Shown piece by piece: positions 9,991-20,470 of a DNA stretch of 38,049 nt. The stretch's first letter is position 1. Each line of letters opens with the position of its first letter. The stretch comes from Chara braunii (lineage: Eukaryota > Streptophyta > Charophyceae > Charales > Characeae), in the NCBI GenBank assembly GCA_003427395.1, contig BFEA01000189.1, positions 1,975,053 to 2,013,101 on the forward strand. Direction: 5' to 3'. The translations under genes and the position numbers were made by a program. The notes under the pieces were generated by a model, which saw nothing but the letters and a program-made list of their open reading frames with translations, was not told where the DNA came from and made no database searches.

Positions 9991-11240
9991 GGCCACGCTC
10001 CTCTATATGGAGGCAGTAACTTCAATGAGATGTTCTCCTCAGGTGCAAACTCTTTAGACTTGACTCAGACCATGTCGCCTACCTGAAACTGCGATGGGCG
10101 ACGGTGCTTATTAGCCTGTTCTATCATGCGGTGCTGTGCCTTCCAGAGGTTTTCAACAACAGTTGCTAGCTCTCTCTCGTGCTGTATTGCGAACTCCCTG
10201 GTATCGGGCGGTAGTCTGTGAATCCGATTCCGGGTAAGTCCTTCAATGGTCTGCGGGGTCTAAGGGACTTGTGTAACTCGTTGGGAGTGCGATAGGTAGA
10301 TAAATGCACGTTGTTATTGTATGCCCTGGCTACTTTGGGCAACATCTCCTCCCAATTGACTTGATCCGGTCTAATATACAAGCGCAAAACTTGCTGCAGG
10401 ATCCTGTTCATCTGTTCTGTCCGACCTTTAGTCTCTGGATGACGGCCAGATGACATTAACAACTTTGACCCATAGACTTTCATCAGTTCCTGCCAGTTCT
10501 GGTTGGTGAAGCGGGTGTCTCTATCACTAACAATAGACAAAGGAACCCCATAATCACTAATCTAATGATAAAAAAACTTCTGAATGACTAATTTCGTACG
10601 TGCCTCTGCAGGCAAAGGAACAAAAACTGCATATTTACTGAATCTATCAACTATGACCATGACTTGACTCTTGCCGTGCCTACTCTTGACACCGACATCC
10701 TTAAAGTCAATGGAGACTGAATCTCCAGATTGGTCTGGGATAGGCAAGGGTATGAGAAGACCTAGAGGGGCAGGCGTAGTGGTCTTGTTCCTCAGGCAAA
10801 CTTTGCAACTGCGAACATACTCTATACAATCAGCTTTCATTTCTGGTCAGGTATATGTCCGCATCAGATTGGCTAAAGTACTCTGCAAACCGAAGTGTCC
10901 CTCTTTGTCGTAGCATTCCAATAGGATCAAACTATGGATTTCCTCGCTGTTGGGAATGCAAAGGCGATCTACTACATTAGTTTTTTCAAACAATAGTCCT
11001 TCAAAAGTGCGGTAGTCTGGTTTGGTCTCTGGGGCCTCCTTAACTCTCTTGAGGAGGTCACAATAGATAGGATCCGGCACATACGTCTGTTAGACTTTCT
11101 CTTGCATGTCCTTCCCTATTTCCAGATAGTATACTATAACTCCAAAGTAGTCTAATCTTCTACTTAGAGCATTCGCAACTACGTCGTACTTGCCTTTGAC
11201 TGGTTTGAGCTCAAAGTCATACTGGTCTATCTCAGCGGCC
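9991..11240 (-). pseudogene. Chromovirus integrase, degenerate
   Basis: This part of the Pol polyprotein would insert the cDNA into the genome. The N-terminal zinc module is damaged: the first histidine position reads ECYDKEGHFG, although C-x2-C (SCKVCLRN) is present. The catalytic DDE residues are visible: D in VSIDFKD with VIVDRFSKYA after it, D in SDRDTRFT, and E in the HPETKGRTEQMNR motif. A GPY/F-like region (QFQVGDMVWVKSKEF ... LLPPYRG) follows in a shifted frame between about 9990 and 10205. In-frame stops lie at 10562-10564, 10847-10849 and 11090-11092. It cannot encode a working enzyme. Confidence 0.88.
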
Positions 11241-11737
11241 CACCTCGTCAACTAAGGTGTCATCTTGGTCTGGGTTTTTAACCATTTAAGAGTTTGGTGG
11301 TATGAGTATACTTTGAAGTGTCTCCCAAGCAGGTAGTGCTTCCATTGCTTTAAGGTCTGCCCGAGAACGTAGAGTTCTCTCTCGTACGTCGAGGTGACTA
11401 CCTTCTCTGAGGGCATCCTCGCTGACATGAACTGTACGGGTCTATAGCCATTGTCGTCGTCTTGCTGCAACATGGCACCTATACCATACTGGCTTGTGTC
11501 CGTGGTAACGACAAATGACAAGGATGGATCTGCTACCTTGAGCACAAGGTACTCTATTAACGCGCGCTTCACTTTCTTTAGCGCAGGCGTATAGTCTTTA
11601 TCCCACTGCCAGATTGCCTATTTCTTTAGCAACCTGCGGAAGGGAGCGGCGATAGTGAAGAAGTTCCTCACGAACTTCCCATAGTAGTTAGCTAGGCCTA
11701 GGAATGACCGCAATTCCGTCAATGTGCGGGGCGTTGG
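11241..11737 (-). pseudogene. Chromovirus RNase H and connection region, degenerate
   Basis: The segment FVVTTDTSQYGIGAMLQQDD starts the RNase H domain, with the first catalytic aspartate. STYERELYVL supplies the glutamate, and HYLLGRHFKVYSYH follows, where the second aspartate of the usual YSDH is Y. It would degrade the RNA strand during reverse transcription. In-frame TAG codons occur at 11252-11254 and 11618-11620. Readable codons of the RT thumb and connection (LTELRSFLGLANYYGKFVRN) lie between 11640 and 11737. Confidence 0.9.
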
Positions 11738-12598
11738 CTAGTCTCTTATTGCCGCTATCTTGCTGTCCTCAGGCTTAATGCCATCTCCGTCTAAAACGTG
11801 GCCTAAGTACAAAACTTGTGTTTTGGCCCACTCGCACTTCTTCGGGTTGATCTTGAAGTTAGCCTCTCTTAGCTTCTCTAAGACCTGCCTCAAATGACCC
11901 TGATGCTCTTGGAGGGTCCTGCTGAATACTAATATATCATCTAAATAGACTACTACAAACTTATCTAACCATGGTCTGAACAAATCATTCATACAATGCT
12001 GAAATATAGCTGGCGCGTTGGTTAGTCCAAAGGGCATCACTATAAACTTTTAATGTCCATAACGAGTCCGGAACACAGTCTTGTACTGGTCATCAGGATG
12101 GACTTCTATCTGATGATACCCGGACTTCAAATCTATCTTTGAAAAATACTTGCAACCCTGCACCCGATCTAGGAGATCGTCTATCCTGGGCAGCGGCTCA
12201 GCATTCTTCACAGTAATCACATTCTGACCCCTATAGTCTATACACATGCACAACTCTCCTTCCTTTTTGGGGACAAACAAAACCACTGTTCCAAAAGGAG
12301 ACGAACTGGACTTAATCCAACCCTTCTCGAGGAACTCGTCCAACCGCTTGTGCAGCTCCCCTAACTCTCTAGGGTACATCCTGTAGACTGCGCCCTTAGG
12401 AGTTGTACTGTCAGGCTCTATTTCTATTCTGTGTTGGATTGGTCGCGGCACCACTCCTGTCGGCGACTCAGTTAGGTTTCTAAACTCCTTCAGCAGCTTG
12501 GCAATGGTTCGATCCGTGGAACTATCCCCTTCCTTAGGCTCAGTGACAGGTCTGATATACACTACAAAGACCTGGTTTTTCAGTTGCTCATTTTTCAC
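11738..12598 (-). pseudogene. Chromovirus reverse transcriptase, degenerate
   Basis: The RT fingers and palm are plain: KGWIKSSSSPFGTVVLFVPK, CIDYRGQN, FSKIDLKSGYHQIEVHPDD, MPFGLTNAPAIFQHCMNDLF and the catalytic YLDDILVF with both aspartates. A TAA at 12050-12052 interrupts the block between RYGH and the MPFG motif, and TAG ends the readable part at 11738-11740. The frame is the same as in the protease upstream and RNase H downstream. Family: Ty3/gypsy. The decay is by point mutation with little loss of frame. Confidence 0.95.
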
Positions 12599-12601
12599 TA
12601 G

Positions 12602-13330
12602 TCACGCGAATGCGGGAGCACTGAGACAACACTGTGTCAGCGAGTTGTCTACTCCTGCCACATGGAACAGACGGGCCGTCTTAACATCGCCTGACGAACT
12701 AGGGAGCCTACACTCGTGCTCTCTCAAGTGGAGTGTGGCCCCTGCTGCCTCTCCCCAATCCATTCCCAAAACTATATCGAAAGGAAGGTCATCTTGTACG
12801 AGGAGAGTCAGGGAATGGAGAACTTTCTCCACCTTCCCATCTTTCTCTAGGCGAAAATACGCCTGGACTCCCTTTACATAGTCCTCAACACGCATCGCNT
12901 GGTTGTCTGCGAGGACACTGACTATAGGGTCTTCCAATTTCTTGACCTTTAACCCTAGCCTCAGCTTCTTCAGCGCTCTACGGCTAATATAACTACGGGT
13001 AGCCCCTAAATCTATGAGGGCTCTTACTCTACTCTTAAAGACTTCTACGTCAACCAAGATCAGTTGTCCCTTACTCTCCTTCTTCATTTTGACCCAGGTT
13101 GGCATTCTCTCATTCAACTCTTCTGCCACGTTTGTGAGGGAAGTGCCTAGAGAGACACTAACACAAGCAATCTCAGGACAGCTAGCTAGGCCCCGGCCTG
13201 CAACCTCTGCCATAGGCTCATGTGTTTTGGAAGTTCCCTGTATACGCTCGCTCGCTTCCCCACATGGCCTTGAAGTAGGGGCAGTTGCAACCCCTATTTG
13301 TGGCTGCCTTTTGACTGCTGGGCAGCCCAT
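12602..13330 (-). pseudogene. Chromovirus aspartic protease, degenerate
   Basis: Retropepsin-like region with ALIDLGATRSYISRRAL where the family has D-S/T-G. The active-site serine is leucine (TTA from a likely TCA). The second conserved segment DIVLGMDWG is present downstream. A TGA at 12602-12604 separates it from RT in the same frame. One ambiguous base lies at 12899. It would cut the Gag-Pol precursor, but with DLG it should be inactive. Confidence 0.88.
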
Positions 13331-13558
13331 TGGGCCTGTCTATACTTAGGACAAAATTTGATAACATGGGCCGGGTCACCACAAAACACTCACTGACCCA
13401 AGTCCACGCGTTCCTGCCATACGCGCTGGTCCGAGCCCAAATCTTCCCATGGTCTGCCTTGCGACAAGCCTGGGTGCCATCCTCCTTTACCTTGGGTGCC
13501 ATACGCGCTGGTCCAAGCCCAAATCTTCCCAGCCCAAATCTTCCCATGGTCTGCCTTC
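13331..13558 (-). pseudogene. Gag C-terminal remnant with broken CCHC knuckle
   Basis: On the minus strand, codons of a nucleocapsid zinc knuckle read VFCGDPAHVIKFCPKY. The codon that should give the first cysteine is TGA, and a TAG follows shortly after. Further upstream a block is duplicated (about 13424-13460 and 13503-13556, sharing GCCCAAATCTTCCCATGG on the plus strand). The rest of Gag and the primer site are missing between here and the 5' LTR, so the element has a large internal deletion. Confidence 0.75.
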
Positions 13559-13772
13559 TGGAACTCGCTAAGACTTCTATTCTACAGATATACAGATCGA
13601 ACCCCTGCCACCTCCGAACCCTACAACAGTCTACTAACTGTTACAAATACACAGGTCGTGGGTTCAAGCCNTGCGGTCAACACAGATACGGTACATCAGT
13701 GGGGTAAGGGCTAGGGATCGAGCCCTGGGGTCTGCATCTGCTACTGAAAAAGGTGAAATTTNAACTGTTTCA
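13559..13772 (-). mobile_element. 5' LTR of the chromovirus element
   Basis: 214-bp counterpart of 9393-9587 with the same TG/CA ends. It has a small insertion (about 14 bp near 13698) and two ambiguous bases. The sequence beside its low end is duplicated Gag, not a primer binding site, which shows that the leader and the Gag N-terminus were deleted. Confidence 0.65.
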
Positions 13773-14832
13773 GGTACACCATTCTTAAACACAAGGGTGG
13801 TGGTTGGGGAACAGGAGATTCACTGGCCTACATGAACTCNTTGAACTGGGGTTCACTCTAAGTGATAGAACCAGATTCCAAGGCAGGGACAACAAGGGGT
13901 GCGTGCTAGGCGAATGAGGAGGAGCAGAACATCACCTAGAATCTCTTTCCAGTTCNCTGTGTAGCAGCCATGGGTCTTGGGGTATACTACCACTTACCTT
14001 ATGCTGTCATGAAGGCAATCAACCTTAGGCTACTGAGTAGTTCAACCTGTCAAATCTGCATCCTTTTAGGTAGGGTCCTGCTGCAACTCCTGCAGCTTCC
14101 TCTCATTACAGTCACACATCTTGGGTTGCTGAGTATAAATTTCCGTCTTTCTAGGTTGGGCCCTGCCTCTTGCTCTCATTACAGTCATTATGAGTCATAC
14201 ATCTGTTACGACGATCAAATACAATGTTCAGGGACGATGGACCCGCTTTCCCACAGGTGCTGGTCCCGACCAATAGATGGAGCCTCCTCGGGAGTGTTAG
14301 TGGTGCCTTCTCCTATGAGCACCCCTAGCATCCCTCCCCTTCCTTTTCTCCTCTCCTCCCCTTTCTCTTCTCTCACTTTTCCCTTCTTTTTTTTTTACCT
14401 GGAACAGAAAACGCTTAACGAAACGAAACATGTCAGGGCACTCTCAAAACTTCGCAAACCATGATGATAAAGATTATCACTCTGCGCACGCTATGCCATG
14501 AAATTACATTGTCCTGCTCCTCTTGCGTGATTAACAAGACCGTCACAAACAAGTCCCGCTCTGCTTGCGTAATTCACCAACCCTCAAACGAGTTAAAAAC
14601 CCTAAATGCCGGTCTCTTTTGATGTGGCCCTAAAACCGCCCGCCGAGACACAACATCCACGATGAGAATCAGCAAAACCTAGCTACGCCATCCGCTTCAC
14701 TCTAGCATCAGCCCGGGTTGTTCTCTGTTAAAAAAAAGAAAAAGAAAAAGAAAAAAATAACACGAGTGGATCAATCTCAAAGGCAATTGGGTTCTCACAA
14801 CGCATGATCCCGAAAACGCAGAGAATGACGAT
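13773..14832. other. Unassigned intergenic stretch
   Basis: No gene is recognised. Two related stretches, near 14070-14115 and 14150-14195, share 'ctctcattacagtca', which suggests a degenerate duplication. A pyrimidine-rich run lies at 14335-14400, and there are several ambiguous bases. Confidence 0.5.
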
Positions 14833-14834
14833 TA

Positions 14835-14939
14835 CCTTCTTCCCCCGAATACAACGTACGGTCACTACAGCTGTATTTAGACTGAAAGATACCCCAAATA
14901 CAGCTATATTGACCGTATGTTGTATTCGGGGGAAGAAGG
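14835..14939. mobile_element. 105-bp foldback MITE flanked by TA
   Basis: Including a TA on each side (14833-14834, 14940-14941), two 46-bp arms match with three mismatches around a 17-base loop (14879-14895). The ends read CCTTCTTCCCCCGAATACAA and its complement. The TA flanks fit Tc1/mariner (Stowaway-type) target duplications, but the terminal sequence is not the usual Stowaway one. The transcript would form a near-perfect hairpin, so a small-RNA precursor is an alternative. Confidence 0.85.
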
Positions 14940-14941
14940 TA

Positions 14942-15343
14942 GTGGCGGGATATGGCTCTGCACAGAAGAAGCTGAAGACGGAGGAAAGTCGACAATGTTC
15001 AACAGTGGGAAAGGGAGGAAGAAATGAGAAGGCATGAGGAGGAGGAGGAGGAAGGAAGACCAGGACGGATAAAGAAAGCAAGAAAAGGAAAGAACTGAAG
15101 AGGATAGAAAATAGGCCCAGAGGTAGAGCCGAGAAAAGGCCCAGGCCGCCCAGCAATAAATGACAAAGCAAAATCAAGCTGAATTCATAACTGATTTAAC
15201 GACAAAATCCTCTCCGCCTGGTCGAGCTGACCAATTCGGCGGGAAAAACCAGAACTATGCTTTCCCCTCTTCTTAGACGAAACTCGGGTCAAGGAGAACC
15301 GACCGCATTCGTGGTCGGGCAAATAAAACACCTCCGGATGATA

Positions 15344-15348
<5 letters not shown>
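14942..15348. other. Unassigned purine-rich stretch
   Basis: Rich in GGA/GAA from about 14970 to 15130 and then ordinary sequence. No coding or RNA gene is seen. Confidence 0.5.

Positions 15349-15397
<49 letters not shown>
15349..15397. repeat. (CT)n microsatellite ending in the gap
   Basis: Pure CT repeat running directly into unknown bases. The assembly evidently failed in this repeat. Confidence 0.97.
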
Positions 15398-15856
15398 NNN
15401 NNNNNNNNNNNNNNNNNNNNNNNNNNNNNNNNNNNNNNNNNNNNNNNNNNNNNNNNNNNNNNNNNNNNNNNNNNNNNNNNNNNNNNNNNNNNNNNNNNNN
15501 NNNNNNNNNNNNNNNNNNNNNNNNNNNNNNNNNNNNNNNNNNNNNNNNNNNNNNNNNNNNNNNNNNNNNNNNNNNNNNNNNNNNNNNNNNNNNNNNNNNN
15601 NNNNNNNNNNNNNNNNNNNNNNNNNNNNNNNNNNNNNNNNNNNNNNNNNNNNNNNNNNNNNNNNNNNNNNNNNNNNNNNNNNNNNNNNNNNNNNNNNNNN
15701 NNNNNNNNNNNNNNNNNNNNNNNNNNNNNNNNNNNNNNNNNNNNNNNNNNNNNNNNNNNNNNNNNNNNNNNNNNNNNNNNNNNNNNNNNNNNNNNNNNNN
15801 NNNNNNNNNNNNNNNNNNNNNNNNNNNNNNNNNNNNNNNNNNNNNNNNNNNNNNNN
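15398..15856. other. Assembly gap, 459 unknown bases
   Basis: All bases are N. Reading frames crossing it are meaningless. The true length may differ. Confidence 0.99.
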
Positions 15857-15981
15857 CCTCCCAGACGAAGCCTGTTCTAACATACCGCGCACACATCGCA
15901 GCGAAGAAGCTGCGTTCTGAATGCTCCAGACGTTATTCTTCATCTACACCATCATCCCAGACTGCAAAAATCCATAAGTTA

Positions 15982-15983
<2 letters not shown>

Positions 15984-16050
<67 letters not shown>
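15984..16050. repeat. (CT)n microsatellite downstream of sucrose synthase
   Basis: Pure CT repeat about 145 bp beyond the sucrose synthase stop, read as GA in gene orientation. It may lie in or just past the 3' untranslated region. The 15857-15983 stretch before it has no recognisable gene. Confidence 0.95.
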
Positions 16051-16055
<5 letters not shown>

Positions 16056-16194
16056 TGTTCTGTTTGTTGACTCTTTGTGCTATCCATCAATCCATCCATC
16101 CAGCCATCCATCTATTCCCCTATGTTTCTACCTTTATCTCTGTCTCTTTCTCCGGCAGTCCACAGCGATTGCTCTCCTCTTCGCCGCCTTCTCC

Positions 16195-18693
16195 TTACTC
16201 GATGGCGAGGGGCACCGTCTTGACGCACTCCCTGTACTTGAGGTTGTAGAACATCTCGATGTACCTCCTTGCCTCCCTCCGCTCCAGGTTGGACACGTAC
16301 TTCCAGAAGGTGTACACCCTAGACAGTGTCATCAGCCTTCCCGCGTAAATCTCCCAGGTGAACTTGCTGTAGATCCTCTCCAGTCCCGCCTTCGACAGCT
16401 GATCCCACTCGCCNGGGTCCGTCTTGCACCTCTCGAAGAAGTCCGCGATNAGGTCCGCTACCTCGTCTGGTCGGTACATGTCAATGTGGTATCCCGACAC
16501 GCCGTGCTTGATGACCTCGGCGGGACCTCCATGACAGGTGGCGAACGTCGGCAGCCCCGAGGTCATTGCCTCGACCACNGTGAGACCGAAGGCCTCGTAG
16601 AACGCCGGTTGAATGAAAGCGCCCTTGGTGTCTGCAATATACCTGTACAGCTCTCCGTTGCGCATGCGGTGCTTCTGGGCCACGATCCACCGCATGTCGC
16701 CCTTGTCCAGCCCGTACTTGTCGATGACGGCGTGCATTGCGTTGATCTGGTGCACCTCCTCTCGGTCCATGGAGAGAGACGGATCGATGAAGCCTCCCAC
16801 GATGACCAGGTTCACCAACTGGCGCAGGCGCGGGCTCTTTCCGAACATCTCCGCCAGGCCCGTCAGGTTCTTCACCTTGTCCAGACGCGCCATGGTAAAG
16901 ATGATGGGCTTGCTCCTGTCCTCGAGCACGCCGCGGCACAGCGTGACGTCCTCCGTCTGTCCGTACAGCAGCTCCTCGATCTCAGGGTGGAACGCCGTCA
17001 GCCTCTTCTCCTTGATGAAGTAAGGGTAGTAGGTGTCGGCGTCGGCGCCAGGCGAGACGATGTTGAACTTGGGGTCGAACACGTCGATGCCGTTCACAAC
17101 GCGGTACAGCCCCGGCATGGTGTACGCCTGGTGCGACTCGTACTGCCCCACGGTGTCCGCCCGCCCGGCGATCTCCTGGAACGTGCTGGTGATGATGAAG
17201 TCGGCGTGGTTCATGGCGATCAGGTCGGCGGTGAATTGGCAGGAGAAGTGATACTTCTCGTCCAGCTCCTTCCAGTTGAGGTCGGAGTTGGGGTACTTGG
17301 TCTTCTCCAGCGCGTGGGCGATCGTGCAATGCGCCACCTTCAGCCTGTGCGCGAGCAGGACNGCCACCAGATTGCCATCGCTGTAGTTGCCGATGATGAG
17401 GTCCGGATTGCCGCCGAACTCGGCGCGCAGCTCGTGCACGGAGTCTTCCGTGAACTGCTCCATGTACGGCCAGACGTCGAAGCGGGAAACCCACTTGCGC
17501 AGCACGCTGCCGTCCTCGGGGTTCTTGAAGGGCACGCGCAGNATCTTCGAGTACTGCGTGCCGTCGATGTTCTCGATCCTCTGGTTGCAAGACGTGCCCT
17601 GCGCGTCAGGAATCAGCCGTGTCAGCACGATGATCTGAGGCTTGAAGTTAAGCCCCTGCTGCTTGCTGTGATTCAGCAGGTCGCGTTCCAGCGCCTTCAC
17701 CTGGTCCAGGATGTACACCACCTGTCCGCCCGTGTCGGGAAGACCGAGGACGTTCGCCTGCCCGAAATAGCCGTGGGGCGACATGATGGCGACGTTGAAG
17801 ATGAGCGGGAGGCGCCCCAGGAACCTCTCCAGCAGATCGGCGTCTGGTGCCTGCATCAGGTCCGACAGCATGTCCAGCATCTCCTTGATGCGCCCGGCGC
17901 TGTCACCCCACCCGCGTTCGAACCCCAGCTCTTGCAGACGCGCCGCCACCTGGCCAACCGGCGTGTCGGCGGGAAGCGCGCCCAGGTACTCCTCCGCCTT
18001 GGCGAGGTTGCCGCGCAGTTTCTCCAGAGTGTCGATGCGCTCGTTGAGCATCAGCGTGGCGCCGACGCACTTGTGTGTCCGCAGAAAGTCCAGCAGAGGT
18101 TGAAGCCCGCCGGCCTCCTTGAACATCCGCGAAGACAGATGCTTGTTCAGGTACGACACGCCCTCGCCGATGGAAGACGGGCGGNTCAATCTCGGGAAGC
18201 TGGCGTTGAACGGCTCCATGTCGATCTCCAGCGTGGCGAAGTCGCTGCAAACTGGCGCCGCCTCACCGTCGGCAGTCTTCACGCGCTCCTTGAANTCCAA
18301 GTACTCGGAGGGACTGAGTTGCTCGACCGTAAGCTCGAACGCATTGACACGAATGTATTGCCACTCGGCCACACGCGGACGCACTGCCAGCGCAATGTAA
18401 GGAGGGATGACAACCGCCTCTTGAGTGGCCCGCAAGAGCTTGGCGAAAGCGCTCTCCTTTATGTTGCTGCCGGCGAAGCACTGGAGCTCAGCAACGCGCT
18501 CTAGCTCGCTCTTCAGCTCGTGCGCCTGAAGCATGTGCTTCCCCTTGGCCACATAGCGAGACAAGAGCAGGATGATCTGGTTGCGGTACTCGGCGATGGA
18601 TCCCTTCACACGATCCGTCATGCTGTGCATGCGTGTCACCTCGGGCAGCTTCTCCGGACGANGGACCAGGTCATCAGCCAAAGANCCCGCCAT
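16195..18693 (-). CDS. SUS: Sucrose synthase, intronless
   Basis: Makes UDP-glucose (or ADP-glucose) and fructose from sucrose and UDP, reversibly, in the cytosol or at membranes, feeding cell wall and starch synthesis. The 832-residue frame has no stop and is a normal length for the family (about 800-840). The N-terminal regulatory region has RMHSMTDRV with Ser24 in the place of the classic phosphorylated serine (R at -3). The glycosyltransferase part starts near residue 304 ([20 protein letters not shown]). Other hallmarks are [49 protein letters not shown] and the E-x7-E pair E700/E708 (YEAFGL..VVEAM; the ambiguous codon there is ACN, Thr whatever the base). Start ATG is 18691-18693 and stop TAA 16195-16197. 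It has no introns, unlike angiosperm SUS genes, and is much more GC-rich than its neighbours. About nine ambiguous bases do not break the frame. It appears functional. Confidence 0.97.
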   Translation of the reverse strand: MAXSLADDLVXRPEKLPEVTRMHSMTDRVKGSIAEYRNQIILLLSRYVAKGKHMLQAHELKSELERVAELQCFAGSNIKESAFAKLLRATQEAVVIPPYIALAVRPRVAEWQYIRVNAFELTVEQLSPSEYLXFKERVKTADGEAAPVCSDFATLEIDMEPFNASFPRLXRPSSIGEGVSYLNKHLSSRMFKEAGGLQPLLDFLRTHKCVGATLMLNERIDTLEKLRGNLAKAEEYLGALPADTPVGQVAARLQELGFERGWGDSAGRIKEMLDMLSDLMQAPDADLLERFLGRLPLIFNVAIMSPHGYFGQANVLGLPDTGGQVVYILDQVKALERDLLNHSKQQGLNFKPQIIVLTRLIPDAQGTSCNQRIENIDGTQYSKXLRVPFKNPEDGSVLRKWVSRFDVWPYMEQFTEDSVHELRAEFGGNPDLIIGNYSDGNLVXVLLAHRLKVAHCTIAHALEKTKYPNSDLNWKELDEKYHFSCQFTADLIAMNHADFIITSTFQEIAGRADTVGQYESHQAYTMPGLYRVVNGIDVFDPKFNIVSPGADADTYYPYFIKEKRLTAFHPEIEELLYGQTEDVTLCRGVLEDRSKPIIFTMARLDKVKNLTGLAEMFGKSPRLRQLVNLVIVGGFIDPSLSMDREEVHQINAMHAVIDKYGLDKGDMRWIVAQKHRMRNGELYRYIADTKGAFIQPAFYEAFGLXVVEAMTSGLPTFATCHGGPAEVIKHGVSGYHIDMYRPDEVADXIADFFERCKTDXGEWDQLSKAGLERIYSKFTWEIYAGRLMTLSRVYTFWKYVSNLERREARRYIEMFYNLKYRECVKTVPLAIE

Positions 18694-19241
18694 CGCTGAA
18701 CCTTGGACCGGTGGTGATTCTGGTGAACTGCTGATCTCCCCCTCCCTTACTACTGTAGTGTTCTGTCCCTACCACCCTACCTCCCTACTTCTCCAATCTC
18801 CTCCNACAGTAGCGTCTTCCCTGTGGATCAAGCCTTGCGCCGAAGGAACGGAATGCCCGAGACGTGCACAGCATGCAACACACGCATACACGCGCAACGC
18901 CCCTCATCCACTGTCATCCCCCCCTCCCTCACATACACGCTGCAGGCAAGACTTCGATGCAGCATTCCGCAACTCCCCGCTTTTTTAAGTCCTTGGGAAC
19001 GCTGGCCCCGCCGGTAATTTCGTCGCTCTCCGAGCGCGGGGAGAAGAACGGGCCCTGCAAATCAGTGCGCAATCAGATTTTGCGTTATTCTGACCCGGCC
19101 GCGGCGATCGGTATGATGCCCGCTCGACCGATTCATTCATTGCGACACTCATTTTCTCTTAATTTAATTTGATTCATGTGAGGGCGACATGGCCTAAGGC
19201 TACATTGATGCTCTGGCTGTCCGATGCCAGAACGATTCTGG
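18694..19241 (-). promoter_or_regulatory. Probable 5' untranslated and promoter region of sucrose synthase
   Basis: No coding is seen. On the minus strand CTTAAAAAAG at about 18979-18988 is a possible TATA-like element, roughly 290 bp before the ATG. Between it and the ATG the sequence is pyrimidine/purine-skewed, like a leader. A G-box core CACGTG lies farther up at 19479-19484. The assignment rests on position only. Confidence 0.3.
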
Positions 19242-19345
19242 CCGGGGGCTAGGTCCCACTTGCACGAATGAAGAGATACTAACCGTAGATAGCAAAGATC
19301 AATGGCCGAAATCTCCTGATTTGCGCAAGTGGGACCTTGCCCCGG
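19242..19345. repeat. Inverted repeat upstream of sucrose synthase
   Basis: Arms at 19242-19269 and 19319-19345 pair over about 27 bp with four differences (shared core AGGTCCCACTTGC), with a 49-base spacer. Smaller hairpins touch both ends: GCCAGAA/TTCTGGC just before, and CCCCGG/CCGGGG just after. It may be a small foldback element. 19346-19598 shows no gene. Confidence 0.65.
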
Positions 19346-19598
19346 AGCCGGGGCGTTGTCCAAGCTTGGGTAGTCTTAGCTATTCTTAGCCGAAGCCGGG
19401 TAATGGCCCCGGTATCTCAATTGTTTCGCATACGTTTCCTAATATGTTTTCTGATGGGACGCTGGGCCCGGTTCCCAGCACGTGCTGCTCCCCGCGAATA
19501 GATTGGAGCATTGTTTTCGGATAAAAAAAGAAAAAAAGAAGGATTTTTTCTCTATTTCATTCATCTGAGGGCATAGGACCTCGCTGCACTACGCTTGA

Positions 19599-19706
19599 CT
19601 CACAAAAAAGTTCAAGCCTAGATCAAAAGCTCTCAGACAAGAGAAATGCTCTCACAAAAAAGTTCAAGCCTAGATCAAAAGCTCTCAGACAAGAGAAATG
19701 CTCACA
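19599..19706. repeat. 52-bp tandem duplication
   Basis: Two identical 52-bp units (starting CTCACAAAAAAGTTCAAGCC at 19599 and 19651) and the first bases of a third. It lies at the edge of the foldback cluster. Confidence 0.95.
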
Positions 19707-19712
19707 ACAGCC

Positions 19713-20057
19713 GTCGTCGCTGCACTGACTCTCGACGGCCCTACTCTTGAAGGTTTCTTGACTTGTTTTTTTTTTTTTTTTTTTCCGGTCTTGAATGCTA
19801 CACGAGGGTGCGAAGCTGCTTTGCCCGCCCAGACTAGAGGCCCGCTCTTGAAAGCTAAAGAGCTCGTGAAGGGGCAGGCCAACCACCCTTGAAAAACCCA
19901 CCTTTGCAGGCAGACACACTTTAACACTTCAAGAGCTGTCAGAATCGGGGCTTCTTTCTGACAACTCTTGAAAACGAAATTCAAGAGTGTCCATCAAGAG
20001 TGAGTGCAGCGACGACTCACTCTTGAAGAATCTAGCGCCAATCTGACAGCTCTTGAA
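19713..20057. mobile_element. Nested foldback cluster with CTCTTGAA motif
   Basis: Several inverted repeats overlap. 19928-19944 pairs with 19956-19972 (17 bp, one mismatch). 19928-19943 also pairs perfectly with 20042-20057. 19994-20005 pairs perfectly with 20015-20026. 19713-19731 pairs with 19998-20016 (18 of 19). The motif CTCTTGAA or its complement appears about nine times. A T run of about 20 lies near 19767-19785. This resembles a foldback transposon without coding capacity. Confidence 0.6.
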
Positions 20058-20071
20058 GCTGTTTCCCAGCA

Positions 20072-20470
20072 GTAGAGAAGTTAAAGAAGACCATCGAACA
20101 GTTGACTACAAAGCTTGCTGACAGTAAGAAGAACACATAATTGGAGAAGGATGAAGTAAAAGGAAACACGGACGTGATGAAGTCAGGACCAGTGGAGATG
20201 AAGACAACAAAACCACTCACAGCTGCGGAACTGCAAATAATGATCGATAAAGCAGTGGAGACGGCGTTGCCAAGCAAAGCCGTTGGAGAAACAAGTAAGG
20301 CTGGAGTCATGCAAGCGGGAACGAGTGGTGTGGACAAAGCAGGCGCTGATGAAGGTAAGGTTGAAAAATTGGTCTCGGAAGTACGAAGCGATGGAAACGA
20401 GATTAAGTTGATGAAGTATGATCTCGCTGCGGTTAAAGGTGCTTTAAGGAATATTAATGAACCAACCTGA
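20072..20470 (+). pseudogene. Unrecognised coiled-coil protein fragment
   Basis: Plus-strand frame of 133 codons with one internal TAA at 20138-20140 and a stop TGA at 20468-20470. The composition is protein-like: charged heptad-like stretches (VEKLKKTIEQLTTKLADSKK, then an alanine- and lysine-rich region including ELQIMIDKAVETALPS, then EGKVEKLVSEVRSDGNEIKL). It suggests a coiled coil such as the N-terminus of a structural or Gag-like protein. No family is recognised, and no upstream start is visible. It ends 98 bp before the giant LTR. Confidence 0.4.

Noticed and set aside
15185-15943. Frames spanning the unknown bases.
   Set aside because: They consist of undefined residues and dinucleotide repeat translation.
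16075-18504. Long plus-strand frame of about 809 codons.
   Set aside because: It is the antisense shadow of the GC-rich sucrose synthase gene, with a low-diversity Val/Leu/His/Arg composition.
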